Positions 49,880 to 57,976 of a stretch of 64,000 nucleotides of DNA are shown here, piece after piece. Position numbers and translations under genes: made by a program. Source of the stretch: an uncultured Flavobacteriales bacterium (GTDB lineage: Bacteria; Bacteroidota; Bacteroidia; Flavobacteriales_G; Salibacteraceae); assembly GCA_943788145.1 (NCBI GenBank), contig CALSPD010000009.1:1-64000 (forward strand), in the 5' to 3' direction. Under the pieces are notes generated by a model. The model ran no database searches, was not told where the DNA came from, and saw only the letters and a list, made by a program, of their open reading frames with translations. Every line of letters starts with the position of its first letter. Positions within the stretch are counted from its first letter, which is position 1.

Positions 49880-51213
49880 GACTTATGTGCTAGTATCCAT
49901 GGTTTTGCTTTCCAGCCATCAATTTGCTCTGCTAGGTTGACCTTCGAATCGATGAACAAACGACTGCTTTGTCCATTCATAGTCACATAAACCGAAGCGT
50001 AAACCCCTTCCGCGCTTATTCCTTCTGATTGATAATAGGCCTTTAAAAAATGAGCATATTGGATCATTAAATCTGGCTGAGTGCTCATCATTTTCTCTTG
50101 AACTGGGGTCAAGAAATCAGCATTCCTAACTTCCATCGTGCGGCCATCCTTGTCTTCAATTTTAAATTGGGCGTATCCCGCTTTTTCCATAAGCATGACC
50201 CGCCATCCAAACCGATAACCCTGCTCATGCCAAAACATATTGCCTTCATAAAGCAGGTGGCGAAAAGGGAAGGTAAGTTGGAAAAGCATAAAGGCAGCGA
50301 CTGGTAGGTGAACCCATTTGAAACCGTTCAAGGCTGAAGTTTCATCTAGAGTTGAAGTTTTGTTCAGGCCTACAAATGGTCGCTGAAGCCAGCTATGAAA
50401 ATCCGCTGAAAAGAAAATGAGCGTAGCGCCCATCATAATGAAGGGGAACATTCCGATTTGGAACAAACTCCAAGTCAGCAAATGAAAAACAACAACAGCA
50501 GCGCAGGCCATCCAGCGAGTGCGGCCAAACAGCAAGAAAAAAGGAATGGTCAAGTCATAAATGGCACCTGCCCAACTGAAGGCATAGGCGGTGGCTTTAT
50601 ACTGAAACAAGGAGCCAACGAAGGGAAGTTGATCCTGGGCCGGCAACCAAATGGCCAAGGGCATGGCTTCGAACAGCCAGTCGGCATTTAACTTGGCAAT
50701 GCCCGCAAACACATAAACCAAGGCAAGTTGAAACTTAAGGATGTTGATGGAAAGGGCATTGACCTTTAAGGTCTTTATCGTTTTACCGCGCCAAACGTCA
50801 ACAGATAAACTCTTGTGTGCGGGCAAGAAAATCATGATTAATGCAACCAAACTCACGAAGTAGTAATGGTTCAAATAATAGCTCACATCGATCAGTTCGA
50901 TGTAGGTAAATGCAAGAAAAAAAGCAACTGCCGACCAACGATAGAAAGCCCCGAGCGCAATGCCCAACGCACTGAAGGCTAAAAGGGCGAACAGCGCGTA
51001 ATAGCCCCAAGCTGAAGGTTCGGGTAGCCAAGCAAAACCAAAATATTTGAAGTGTAAAATGGGTTGAATGAACTGTATTTCTATCCAGCCATTGAGCCAA
51101 AAACGAAGGATGCTGACAAACATGATGGCACCAAAAAATACGCGAAAAGTGACCAACGGAGCGATGGACACTTTAGCTAGGGTGATCTGTTTGAACCAGC
51201 GACTAATCTCCAT
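49876..51213 (-). CDS. HTTM-domain (vitamin K-dependent gamma-carboxylase-like) membrane protein
   Basis: 445 aa. About eight membrane helices in the N-terminal 300 residues form an HTTM domain, with the recognisable SYYLNHYYFVSLVALIMIFL followed by AHKSLSVD. A soluble C-terminal part (about 320-445) contains WRVMLMEKAGYAQFKIEDK and other carboxylase-like segments. Animal relatives carboxylate Glu with vitamin K; bacterial ones are largely uncharacterised. Its ATG lies inside the 3' end of the imelysin gene (11-base overlap), and its stop overlaps the TonB-receptor start. Confidence 0.87.
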   Translation of the reverse strand: MEISRWFKQITLAKVSIAPLVTFRVFFGAIMFVSILRFWLNGWIEIQFIQPILHFKYFGFAWLPEPSAWGYYALFALLAFSALGIALGAFYRWSAVAFFLAFTYIELIDVSYYLNHYYFVSLVALIMIFLPAHKSLSVDVWRGKTIKTLKVNALSINILKFQLALVYVFAGIAKLNADWLFEAMPLAIWLPAQDQLPFVGSLFQYKATAYAFSWAGAIYDLTIPFFLLFGRTRWMACAAVVVFHLLTWSLFQIGMFPFIMMGATLIFFSADFHSWLQRPFVGLNKTSTLDETSALNGFKWVHLPVAAFMLFQLTFPFRHLLYEGNMFWHEQGYRFGWRVMLMEKAGYAQFKIEDKDGRTMEVRNADFLTPVQEKMMSTQPDLMIQYAHFLKAYYQSEGISAEGVYASVYVTMNGQSSRLFIDSKVNLAEQIDGWKAKPWILAHKS

Positions 51214-52285
51214 CGTTGTCTTGATAGGTTATCTGCACACCCAGTTGTGAAGGCAAGTCCGTCTTCAGCAGCACGACCAATTGCTCGATGGCGTGATAAG
51301 TCGGTTCTAAGGACGAAGGATTGCTTTCGATAGCCGTCCGCAAGGAGCTAACATTGGCCAATTCGGTTTCAATTTTTTCAAATCCATCGATGATGGCCTC
51401 GCTTAACTTTTGTCCGTTGTATTGCGCGTCTATAGCGTCTAAATAATCATCCAAGCCGAGTCCGGTTCCTCCCGTGAAGGCCGATTTTATTCCCGATAAA
51501 TTGGCTAGAGCCATTGTCTTTGAATCGTCTGAATAATAGGCCTCGAGCTTCGCCACTTGAGTAACACCCAAGGTTTTTTTGCCTAAGGGAATTCCAATGC
51601 GCGCATTTTTAAATAACTCAAATTCAAAATTGATTTCGTTGACCAAAACACTTATCGGGCTGCCAACGCTCGAAGCTGTGTTGGTTTTAAATTCGGTCAA
51701 ATAATCATTCCAATCCTCTGAAACGACATTTGCACCATTAAACATGATTTGAATGTTATCGTCCAAATAACGGAGGCTGAAATTGGCAGCAGAAGAAAGA
51801 TCAGCTGCGGTTTCCGCGCTGTTGCCTCGACCAAAAAGCAGATAGTCTATCGCAGGAAATCCTCGGGCATCGCTGTTAGCGGCTGCACCTAAGTCATAGC
51901 TTCCCGAGGCTAAATTCGCTTCCATTTGCGCGGTGTCCGTTGGGAAGGTATTCATCAACAAACGCAGATTTTGATCGGCTGCAGGTCCGAGTTCAAACAC
52001 CGAACAAGCCTGCCAAGCCTCATAAGCCGCGAGGAATTTTTCGCGAAGGTTGAGGAAATTTTCTTCCGACTTTTCTACATCAAATCCTACATAGGCCGTC
52101 CGTAGCGCTTCTGTTTTTGCCTTCCAATCTGCATAAGCCGGTTGGATAACGCTTCCTCCAATTTGGAGCAACATGGCTTCCTTGTCGAAGGTTTCGGGTT
52201 CGGGACCTACGGGTCGCTCTTTACAGGAAACCATCGCCAACACTGCCGTAATAAGAAAGAAAGAAAAGACCCTGCACAACTTCAT
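51203..52285 (-). CDS. Imelysin-family lipoprotein
   Basis: 360 aa. The lipobox AMVSC places the lipid-anchored Cys at residue 21. The imelysin fold is helical; the family signature GxHxxE appears here as GFPAID (residues 142-147), so the His and Glu are replaced. Other imelysin-like pieces are KFLAAYEAWQACSVFELGP and YLDDNIQIMF. Members such as IrpA and EfeM-related proteins act in iron uptake; despite the name most are not proteases. It shares one base with the DUF4856 stop (TAATG) and 11 bases with the HTTM gene, so translation is tightly coupled. Confidence 0.9.
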   Translation of the reverse strand: MKLCRVFSFFLITAVLAMVSCKERPVGPEPETFDKEAMLLQIGGSVIQPAYADWKAKTEALRTAYVGFDVEKSEENFLNLREKFLAAYEAWQACSVFELGPAADQNLRLLMNTFPTDTAQMEANLASGSYDLGAAANSDARGFPAIDYLLFGRGNSAETAADLSSAANFSLRYLDDNIQIMFNGANVVSEDWNDYLTEFKTNTASSVGSPISVLVNEINFEFELFKNARIGIPLGKKTLGVTQVAKLEAYYSDDSKTMALANLSGIKSAFTGGTGLGLDDYLDAIDAQYNGQKLSEAIIDGFEKIETELANVSSLRTAIESNPSSLEPTYHAIEQLVVLLKTDLPSQLGVQITYQDNDGD

Positions 52286-53373
52286 TACAGCAGCGTTTTT
52301 GCTCCGTTCATGTCGTAAATTTCAGCCAGTTTATCCCGCGCAGCCTGTAATCCTTCAAGGGTTACCTCATAAAAATTGGTGCCGATATCGGCTTTAATGG
52401 CGTTGATTTCATTCAAGGAAATGGAGCGGTCAACGTTGTAAAACAAGCAATTGACCATAGCATAAGCTTCAGAAAGGGTATGATTTCGGGTGTAGTCATC
52501 GCTCATATTGGCGATCGATTCGTTGATGTAATGCACAGCCGAGCCTGCAATGACGCGCTCCCATTCCATTTTTACCGTCTCCATCGCTTCATCGCGCACA
52601 TCGTAACGCTGCACCTTTATGGCCTGTCGGCCTTTTCGGAAAGCCAAGCCCATCGAAGTGTTGGTGGCTAAATACGGATCTCTTCGGTTGCAATATTTCG
52701 CCCAATAGCGCGCCTTTTCCACTTCATTCGGAAAACTGTCTGACGCCCCAAAATAACCGTAAGCTTCGTCCCAATGGTGTTCCATTGCCGTGCCTTCGCC
52801 AGCAATGATTTCTTCGTTGTCCACTTCCATGCCTTCGTCTGTCAAGTAAACGGAAGTAGCCCGATAATAGAACACGGCTCCCATGATGGTTTTTTCTATC
52901 ATTTCCGCATATTCCCAGCCGTTTTCATCAAACATCCGGTAGTTTTCTCCTGTTGATGACGACACCCTTCCTGCTTGCCCGTTCCATGCCGATTGATCGG
53001 TAAAACTGACATCGCTCACCGCCTGAAAATAGCCTTCGACTATAGATTGGTCCAATTCAAAACACTGATCTTTTAATTGCTTTACCGAACTAAAAGTGAA
53101 GTTTCCATTGGCATTCCCATTGGTGTTTTCAAACATGGCTTGCATGACATCAACGTCTAAGGCCACGCCTTTTTGATTGCCTGTTTCGATGTATGTCATC
53201 ATTTCATCGAGTTGATTCAATCGCGTGCGCTGACCATCGTAGTTCACATTGTCAAATACATACAAATCGGGTGCAACAACAGGAATAATGGGTGTATCGA
53301 ATTCGGTTTGTTCATCACAACTTGAGAAGCAAACAACGCTCATCAAAGCAACTACGGGTAAAAGTCTGTTCAT
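52285..53373 (-). CDS. DUF4856 lipoprotein
   Basis: 362 aa. A signal peptide with lipobox FSSC (Cys 19) precedes a helical domain of the DUF4856 family (NVNYDGQRTRLNQLDEMMTY, HHWDEAYGYFGASDSFP, RRDPYLATNTSMGLAFRKGR). These proteins commonly precede imelysin genes in Bacteroidota and are thought to be surface or periplasmic parts of a metal-uptake unit; no biochemical role is established. First gene of the operon; a Fur-like palindrome lies 18 bases before the ATG. Confidence 0.88.
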   Translation of the reverse strand: MNRLLPVVALMSVVCFSSCDEQTEFDTPIIPVVAPDLYVFDNVNYDGQRTRLNQLDEMMTYIETGNQKGVALDVDVMQAMFENTNGNANGNFTFSSVKQLKDQCFELDQSIVEGYFQAVSDVSFTDQSAWNGQAGRVSSSTGENYRMFDENGWEYAEMIEKTIMGAVFYYRATSVYLTDEGMEVDNEEIIAGEGTAMEHHWDEAYGYFGASDSFPNEVEKARYWAKYCNRRDPYLATNTSMGLAFRKGRQAIKVQRYDVRDEAMETVKMEWERVIAGSAVHYINESIANMSDDYTRNHTLSEAYAMVNCLFYNVDRSISLNEINAIKADIGTNFYEVTLEGLQAARDKLAEIYDMNGAKTLL

Positions 53374-53391
53374 TCGGTTTAAGTGTTATTT

Positions 53392-53414
53392 TTATTTAGA
53401 CTCATTTTAAATAA
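53392..53414. promoter_or_regulatory. Fur-like operator TTATTTA-N9-TAAATAA
   Basis: A 23-bp inverted repeat with perfect 7-bp arms, TTATTTA at 53392-53398 and TAAATAA at 53408-53414. The shape is that of Fur boxes I know from Flavobacteria. On the minus strand a TTTG lies just upstream, so bound repressor would cover the core promoter of the DUF4856-imelysin-HTTM-receptor operon. Confidence 0.65.
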
Positions 53415-53497
53415 GAGTGCAAACATAACTGCAACACCAAGGCCATCCAATACCCTAAAAAGGGTAATTTGTCATAATGCCCCCCTGATTCTAGTCA

Positions 53498-53530
53498 TAA
53501 AAAAAGCCCCTCCAAAAAATGAAGAGGCCT
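53498..53530 (-). terminator. Rho-independent terminator of the PKD lipoprotein gene
   Basis: Minus-strand GCCTCTTC-ATTTTTT-GGAGGGGC stem with two G-U pairs, then TTTTTTT. It separates the PKD gene from the DUF4856 operon. Confidence 0.8.
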
Positions 53531-53551
53531 GCTGATTTTGGGATCGAGCAG

Positions 53552-54529
53552 TTATTCGATGGTTACGGTTTTTGAAGCTACGGCCTCGTTTACCATGTAT
53601 AGTTTCTTTCCAGATGCTTCGCCTGAATGGATGTTGAAAGCAGCAATTTGAATGATGGCATTTCCTTTTCCAAGTGATGACATTTCAGAGGCGGAAATGC
53701 TTGCAGATGTTGTTCCCGCTCCCATTCGCTTCAATACAGTGGCGTCTGGACCATAAATCGAAAAGTAGATGGAATCGGCATTATCAATGGCGCCCACATG
53801 AGAAATCGTGTAGCTAGCACTGCCATCAATGACATCGTCCGACTCATCAATTTCTTTGGCAGTCGGGAAAGGGTTTGCGTTTGTAAGATCAGTACCTGTA
53901 ATGGCATCGAAGCCATTTCCACCCGTTATCGTCCAATCGATTCCGTTGTCGTCAAACCCATTTGAAGGCTGTGTAGTTTCCACCCAATTATAGGTTTTGC
54001 TTTCTGTTAGATAATCCAAGGTTTCCGAATCCGACCCTTGATGCCAAGCCACATCACCCACATTAACAAAGGTTCCTGCATCTTGAAACCAAGCTACAGC
54101 TGTGCCAATGGCAATGGTAATACTGAATCCACCTGTGTTTTGAACGGTATTGGTGTTGATGGCATAAAAAGCTCCATCGGCATCTCCGAAGGTTAACGCG
54201 GGATTGGACGAAGTGGCCGCTGCTCCTTCCACTGTAACGGTCTCCGATTTGGTGTCGTTGCCGTTGGTATTGGTTACGGTTAAACTGACGCTATAGTCGC
54301 CTCCTGCTGCATAGGTATGCGTTGGGTTCTCTTCTGTTGATGTTTCTCCATCGCCAAAAGACCAAGAATAGGCATCTACATCGCCTTCGCCCGTAAAGGT
54401 GAAAGCCACTTCGAGTTCTGTTGCGGTGTGTGTGAAGTCTGCCGTTGGTGCTTTTTTACACGATGACAGCATAATGATTGGCAATCCGAGCATTAAGATG
54501 CCGCTCATTCTAGGTATTGAATTTTTCAT
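53552..54529 (-). CDS. PKD-domain lipoprotein
   Basis: 325 aa from ATG 54529 (MKNSIPRMSG); an in-frame ATG six codons upstream at 54547 is also possible. The lipobox IIMLSSC gives an anchored Cys. One PKD domain (about residues 32-105) shows YSWSFGDGETSTEENPTHTY. The remaining 215 residues are beta-rich (NTGGFSITIAIGTAVAWFQD) with no family I can name. It is probably an outer-membrane, perhaps surface-exposed, binding protein. It is upstream of the iron-type operon on the same strand but has its own terminator. Confidence 0.75.
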   Translation of the reverse strand: MKNSIPRMSGILMLGLPIIMLSSCKKAPTADFTHTATELEVAFTFTGEGDVDAYSWSFGDGETSTEENPTHTYAAGGDYSVSLTVTNTNGNDTKSETVTVEGAAATSSNPALTFGDADGAFYAINTNTVQNTGGFSITIAIGTAVAWFQDAGTFVNVGDVAWHQGSDSETLDYLTESKTYNWVETTQPSNGFDDNGIDWTITGGNGFDAITGTDLTNANPFPTAKEIDESDDVIDGSASYTISHVGAIDNADSIYFSIYGPDATVLKRMGAGTTSASISASEMSSLGKGNAIIQIAAFNIHSGEASGKKLYMVNEAVASKTVTIE

Positions 54530-54624
54530 GGTTGTTGGTTTTAGCATTTGTAGCCAAAGGTCAACCAGCGGAATACTCCATTCAATAAGTAGAATACCCT
54601 ATTTTATTGGGTTACCTGCCGTAT

Positions 54625-54963
54625 TTACTCGCCTTTTTTCAAAATGCCAAGCTTTTCGCCCATGGTAAAAGCGAAGTCTTTCATGTCTTTGCTGATCTGT
54701 TCATCGCCCGTTGCGCGCTTGTATGTATCGCTCATGCTCAGGATCATTTGATGAAAGAAAATGTGCATATCATCTATCATCATGTCCTTTGTCCAGAGGT
54801 CGATGCGCAAGGTGTTTTTATCCTTTTTGTCCCAAATGGTCAAAAATGCTGCATCGCACTCGCCTTGTTCGGCATTGTCGCTGGCTTGCCAAACGATTTG
54901 TTCTGGAACTTGATTTTCGTCTAAGGCGATATGGAAGGTGATGGATGTTTGCTTTTCTGACAT
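54625..54963 (-). CDS. gldC: Gliding motility protein GldC
   Basis: 112 aa from ATG 54963 (MSEKQTSITFHIALDENQVP). It carries the small conserved GldC core: EQIVWQASDNAEQGECDAAF, LWTKDMMIDDMHIFFHQMIL and ending MGEKLGILKKGE. No signal peptide, so cytoplasmic. GldC improves gliding in Flavobacterium but is not essential. It begins two bases after the gldB stop, as in other Flavobacteriia. The longer reading to 55074 runs back into gldB and is rejected. Confidence 0.93.
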   Translation of the reverse strand: MSEKQTSITFHIALDENQVPEQIVWQASDNAEQGECDAAFLTIWDKKDKNTLRIDLWTKDMMIDDMHIFFHQMILSMSDTYKRATGDEQISKDMKDFAFTMGEKLGILKKGE

Positions 54964-54965
54964 GA

Positions 54966-55982
54966 CTATGGTTTGTAGTTGCTTTTGTTTAAAATGAGTT
55001 GCGCATCGGTTTGCATCAAGGCTTGCAAATCCACTTGGTCTAGCTTGTCCATGTAGGCGCGCACCATCTGCCAACCAATAAAATGTCCCATCCGCGAGGG
55101 CGACTCTTTGACCAAATCGACCGTAAATGGGCCGTCATTGGTGAATTTGCCTTTCAGCGCGGGGTTGGTATTGAATAAAAGTTCGTTGTCCACAAAATGG
55201 GCCCACACCATGCGTTCGTGTTCGTGCGCCCAAAGCATTTCAGTTGCCGAATAACCGATTTTGATGGAATCTTCCACATTGGGTAAAAGCGCATCGAGGC
55301 AATAGAGCACTTTGCCTTGTTCAATGATGTCTTGTAAGAGCGTGGTTTGATCGGCTTCAGTCATAAACTCGGTTTCCAACCAACCCTTCATCATCCAAGG
55401 CACCAAATGCTGGGGCGTCATGCGATTGCGCTGATAAACCGGCCACTGCAGATAATCGTAAAACTTACACTTCGACCCCAAAAACAACTCAAGGCAAATG
55501 CCCACTCCATCTTCTGTCAAGATAAATGGTGTGTTGAATCCACCCACGCAACTAAAAAACTGCGGCACCTGGGCATTTGGAAAATAGTAGATGTAGTGTT
55601 TCCAAGCTTGTTCGGTTTCGTAGGAAACGTCATCCAAATTCGGATAAACGGCTTCCACTTCTTGAAAAACCTCGCTAAAGTCAGGATGTGTCACAAAAGA
55701 GCGAATAGAGGCAAACAAGTTGCTATCGTCAACTGATCCCATTTGAAGCACATCTTCAATGTAGTGTTGATACAACGGTCCGTATTGTTGGATGTAAACC
55801 GGGTGCTTCGATCGAAAACTAACTGGAGTCATTGCCTTCCAGCTTTCATCTAGGCGCTCTATGTTTACCTCTACATCGATGCCTGAAACATCCACATCGA
55901 GCCTGTTTTCGCTGCATCCAGCAAGAATTGTTAAGAAATAAAGTAAACAAATGGCTGTTTGAACTGTCCTCTTCATGCGCAT
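54966..55982 (-). CDS. gldB: Gliding motility lipoprotein GldB
   Basis: 338 aa with a lipobox LTILAGC (Cys 23 from ATG 55982; ATG 55976 would also serve). Mature protein shows the GldB pattern: ERLDESWKAMTPVSFRSKHP, YYFPNAQVPQFFSCVGGFNT, MTPQHLVPWMMKGWLETEF and MLWAHEHERMVWAHFVDNEL, with GHFIGWQMVRAYM near the end. GldB is needed for gliding and T9SS function in Flavobacterium johnsoniae, perhaps by stabilising other Gld proteins. First gene of gldB-gldC, divergent from the PorT-like gene. Confidence 0.94.
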   Translation of the reverse strand: MRMKRTVQTAICLLYFLTILAGCSENRLDVDVSGIDVEVNIERLDESWKAMTPVSFRSKHPVYIQQYGPLYQHYIEDVLQMGSVDDSNLFASIRSFVTHPDFSEVFQEVEAVYPNLDDVSYETEQAWKHYIYYFPNAQVPQFFSCVGGFNTPFILTEDGVGICLELFLGSKCKFYDYLQWPVYQRNRMTPQHLVPWMMKGWLETEFMTEADQTTLLQDIIEQGKVLYCLDALLPNVEDSIKIGYSATEMLWAHEHERMVWAHFVDNELLFNTNPALKGKFTNDGPFTVDLVKESPSRMGHFIGWQMVRAYMDKLDQVDLQALMQTDAQLILNKSNYKP

Positions 55983-56003
55983 CGTTGCAAGCCTATGGCT
56001 GTG

Positions 56004-56011
56004 TAATTTTG
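56004..56011 (+). promoter_or_regulatory. -7 element TAATTTTG for the PorT-like/nadE unit
   Basis: TAATTTTG fits TAnnTTTG, 22 bases before ATG 56034. A weak GTTG lies at the -33 side. It is three bases from the gldB -7 element on the other strand. Confidence 0.45.
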
Positions 56012-56014
56012 CGG

Positions 56015-56022
56015 CAAATGTA
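56015..56022 (-). promoter_or_regulatory. -7 element TACATTTG for gldB
   Basis: Minus-strand TACATTTG fits TAnnTTTG and lies 32 bases before the gldB ATG at 55982, back to back with the rightward element. Confidence 0.45.
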
Positions 56023-56033
56023 ACAGCGCTATT

Positions 56034-56834
56034 ATGAATAAGATGCGAAGCGGATTTGTTTTACTCCTTTCACTTGCCACTAGCTTTTCGGTTATGGCGC
56101 AGAGCGACATGGACGAACGAAAGATTCGATTTGGCCTATTTGCCAGTCCAAATTTTGGCTGGTTAAAACCCAACATTCCTGAGTTTGAAAAAGATGGCTT
56201 GCAGCCTCGCATGGGCTTTGGTTATGGCGCCATGATGGATTATAAATTCAGTGCCAGTCCAAATTATTTGTTGTCCACTGGCTTTAATGTCACCACCAAC
56301 GGTGGGGGAATGATAGAACCTTGGGAAACCGTCATTACAGAAACCGACACTTCTTATCGATTCTTGGGCACAAACGATCGCACCTACCGCATGCAATATG
56401 TCAATGTGCCCATTTTGCTCAAAATGCGAACGGGCGATGTTGGCTACCTGAGTTATTTCGGAGCCATTGGTGTCGACCTCGGGTTTAGAACGCGATCTCG
56501 TATCAACAATACATACACTTGGTTGGGCACCAGCCAATTGCAACCCGAAGACGAAGAAGACCTCGACTTTAGTGCCAACACCAATTTTATGCGCATGGCG
56601 CTAAACTTAACCTTAGGCGCAGAGTATAACCTTACGGGAAACACCAATTTATACCTTGGCGCAGGTTTTCATAACGGCTTCACCAACCTGTTCAATGGCG
56701 GTGTGGCCAATCGCATTCTAGACCCCGCCCCAGACGGTACTCCGGCACTTAGCGTATTGAATCAAGTGATCCCAACGCAACAGAAAAAAGCGAGTACGTA
56801 TTATGTTTCACTGGACGTTGGTGTATTTTTCTAG
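56034..56834 (+). CDS. PorT-like outer-membrane beta-barrel protein
   Basis: 266 aa with a signal peptide (ends SFSVMAQ). The mature protein is an eight-strand-type barrel with alternating aromatic residues (IRFGLFASPNFGWLKPNIP, YGAMMDYKFSASPNYLLSTG, YVNVPILLKMRTGDVGYLSYF) and ends in VSLDVGVFF, the aromatic C-terminus needed for BAM insertion. PorT is a T9SS component, but this domain is shared by many Bacteroidota barrels, so true PorT function is only suggested by the neighbouring gldB and gldC. nadE starts immediately after the stop codon. Confidence 0.82.
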   Translation: MNKMRSGFVLLLSLATSFSVMAQSDMDERKIRFGLFASPNFGWLKPNIPEFEKDGLQPRMGFGYGAMMDYKFSASPNYLLSTGFNVTTNGGGMIEPWETVITETDTSYRFLGTNDRTYRMQYVNVPILLKMRTGDVGYLSYFGAIGVDLGFRTRSRINNTYTWLGTSQLQPEDEEDLDFSANTNFMRMALNLTLGAEYNLTGNTNLYLGAGFHNGFTNLFNGGVANRILDPAPDGTPALSVLNQVIPTQQKKASTYYVSLDVGVFF

Positions 56835-57611
56835 ATGAACGAAACGGGCATTATTGAATACATCGTTAACTGGCTTTCAACCTATAGCCAATCATCCAAC
56901 ACCAAGGGTTTTGTTATTGGTATTTCGGGTGGCATTGACTCGGCTGTGACGTCAACCTTGGCGGCCAAAACCGGACTTCCACTACTTTGTGTTGAAATGC
57001 CCATTCATCAAGATGCCAAGCAAGTGACCCGCGCCAACGACCATATTGCTTGGTTAAAAACCCATTACAGCAATGTGACCAACGAAACCCTAGCCTTGAC
57101 GTCCATTTTTGATGCCTTTATTGCTGCCGTGCCTCAGTCGGACGAGGAGGCACAAGAAATGTCGCTGGTCAACACGCGCGCTCGACTGCGCATGACAACC
57201 CTCTATTATTTTGCCGCACTCAAAGGCATGCTTGTGCTTGGCACAGGCAATAAAGTGGAAGATTTTGGCATAGGCTTTTTCACCAAATACGGTGACGGAG
57301 GTGTGGATATTAGCCCCATTGCCGACCTCAACAAAACCCAAGTGTTTGGCCTTGGAAAAAGCCTTGGTATTATTGAAAGCATACAAACGGCAGCGCCAAC
57401 AGACGGACTTTGGGGAGACGACAGAACGGATGAAGACCAGATTGGCGCTACGTATCCAGAATTGGAATGGGCCATGGATTTTAAGGGCGATGTCAAAACC
57501 CTTAACACGCGCCAGCTAGAAGTATTGGGCATTTATAACCGACTCAATCGAGCCAACCAACACAAAATGCTGCCCATTCCCATTTGCATTATCCCCGAGG
57601 CACTGCGCTGA
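56835..57611 (+). CDS. nadE: Ammonia-dependent NAD+ synthetase
   Basis: 258 aa, only the synthetase domain without glutaminase, so ammonia-using. ATP-pyrophosphatase P-loop IGISGGIDSAVTSTLAA, then VNTRARLRMTTLYYFA, GTGNKVEDFGIGFFTKYGDG and ISPIADLNKTQVFGLGKSLG are intact. It amidates deamido-NAD to NAD. The ATG directly follows the PorT-like stop. Location beside gldB/gldC is common in Flavobacteriia. Confidence 0.96.
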   Translation: MNETGIIEYIVNWLSTYSQSSNTKGFVIGISGGIDSAVTSTLAAKTGLPLLCVEMPIHQDAKQVTRANDHIAWLKTHYSNVTNETLALTSIFDAFIAAVPQSDEEAQEMSLVNTRARLRMTTLYYFAALKGMLVLGTGNKVEDFGIGFFTKYGDGGVDISPIADLNKTQVFGLGKSLGIIESIQTAAPTDGLWGDDRTDEDQIGATYPELEWAMDFKGDVKTLNTRQLEVLGIYNRLNRANQHKMLPIPICIIPEALR

Positions 57612-57639
57612 ATTGGCATCCATCGCGCAAGTCATTTCA

Positions 57640-57879
57640 TCAATACTTTATGATTTTAAGCGTGTGCGGTTGGCCAAATTGGTCAACCAAAACCAAGGAA
57701 GCAAAGTAGATGCCTGCCGCTAGGCCGCGCCCATTATACGAAACGGTGGTTTGCTTTTCTGCCAGAATTATGGTTGAAAGCAACACCCCGCGCATATCCA
57801 TGATGTTGATTTTGCCTTGAGCCGAAGCCGGACGATTGAGCAACAGTGCGTTTTGAAACGCTCCAAAAAGGTTCATCAT
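57640..57879 (-). pseudogene. Orphan T9SS type-A sorting domain, remnant of a cargo gene
   Basis: A 79-aa ORF without signal peptide. NIMDMRGVLLSTIILAEKQT and NGRGLAAGIYFASLVLVDQ match the second half of type-A sorting domains, and FGAFQNALLLNRPASAQG fits the first strand after a lost YPNP motif. A stop codon is immediately upstream in frame, and only about 97 bases separate it from korB, so no cargo domain can be present. It is best read as the tail of a deleted or truncated secreted-protein gene. A real small protein is the less likely option. Confidence 0.65.
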
Positions 57880-57976
57880 TCAGCGAAATTTGCCTAAGCA
57901 AAGTAGTTCTAATTCGCTTAAACGCAACTATGCCAAGTTATTGCATGGCACGGAAGTGCGACTTCTCGGGGTTGGA

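Noticed and set aside
54583-54609. CAATAA...TTATTG inverted repeat before the PKD lipoprotein gene as a second Fur box
   Set aside because: Beyond the six outer bases the arms are out of register and the spacing differs from the 23-bp operator at 53392.
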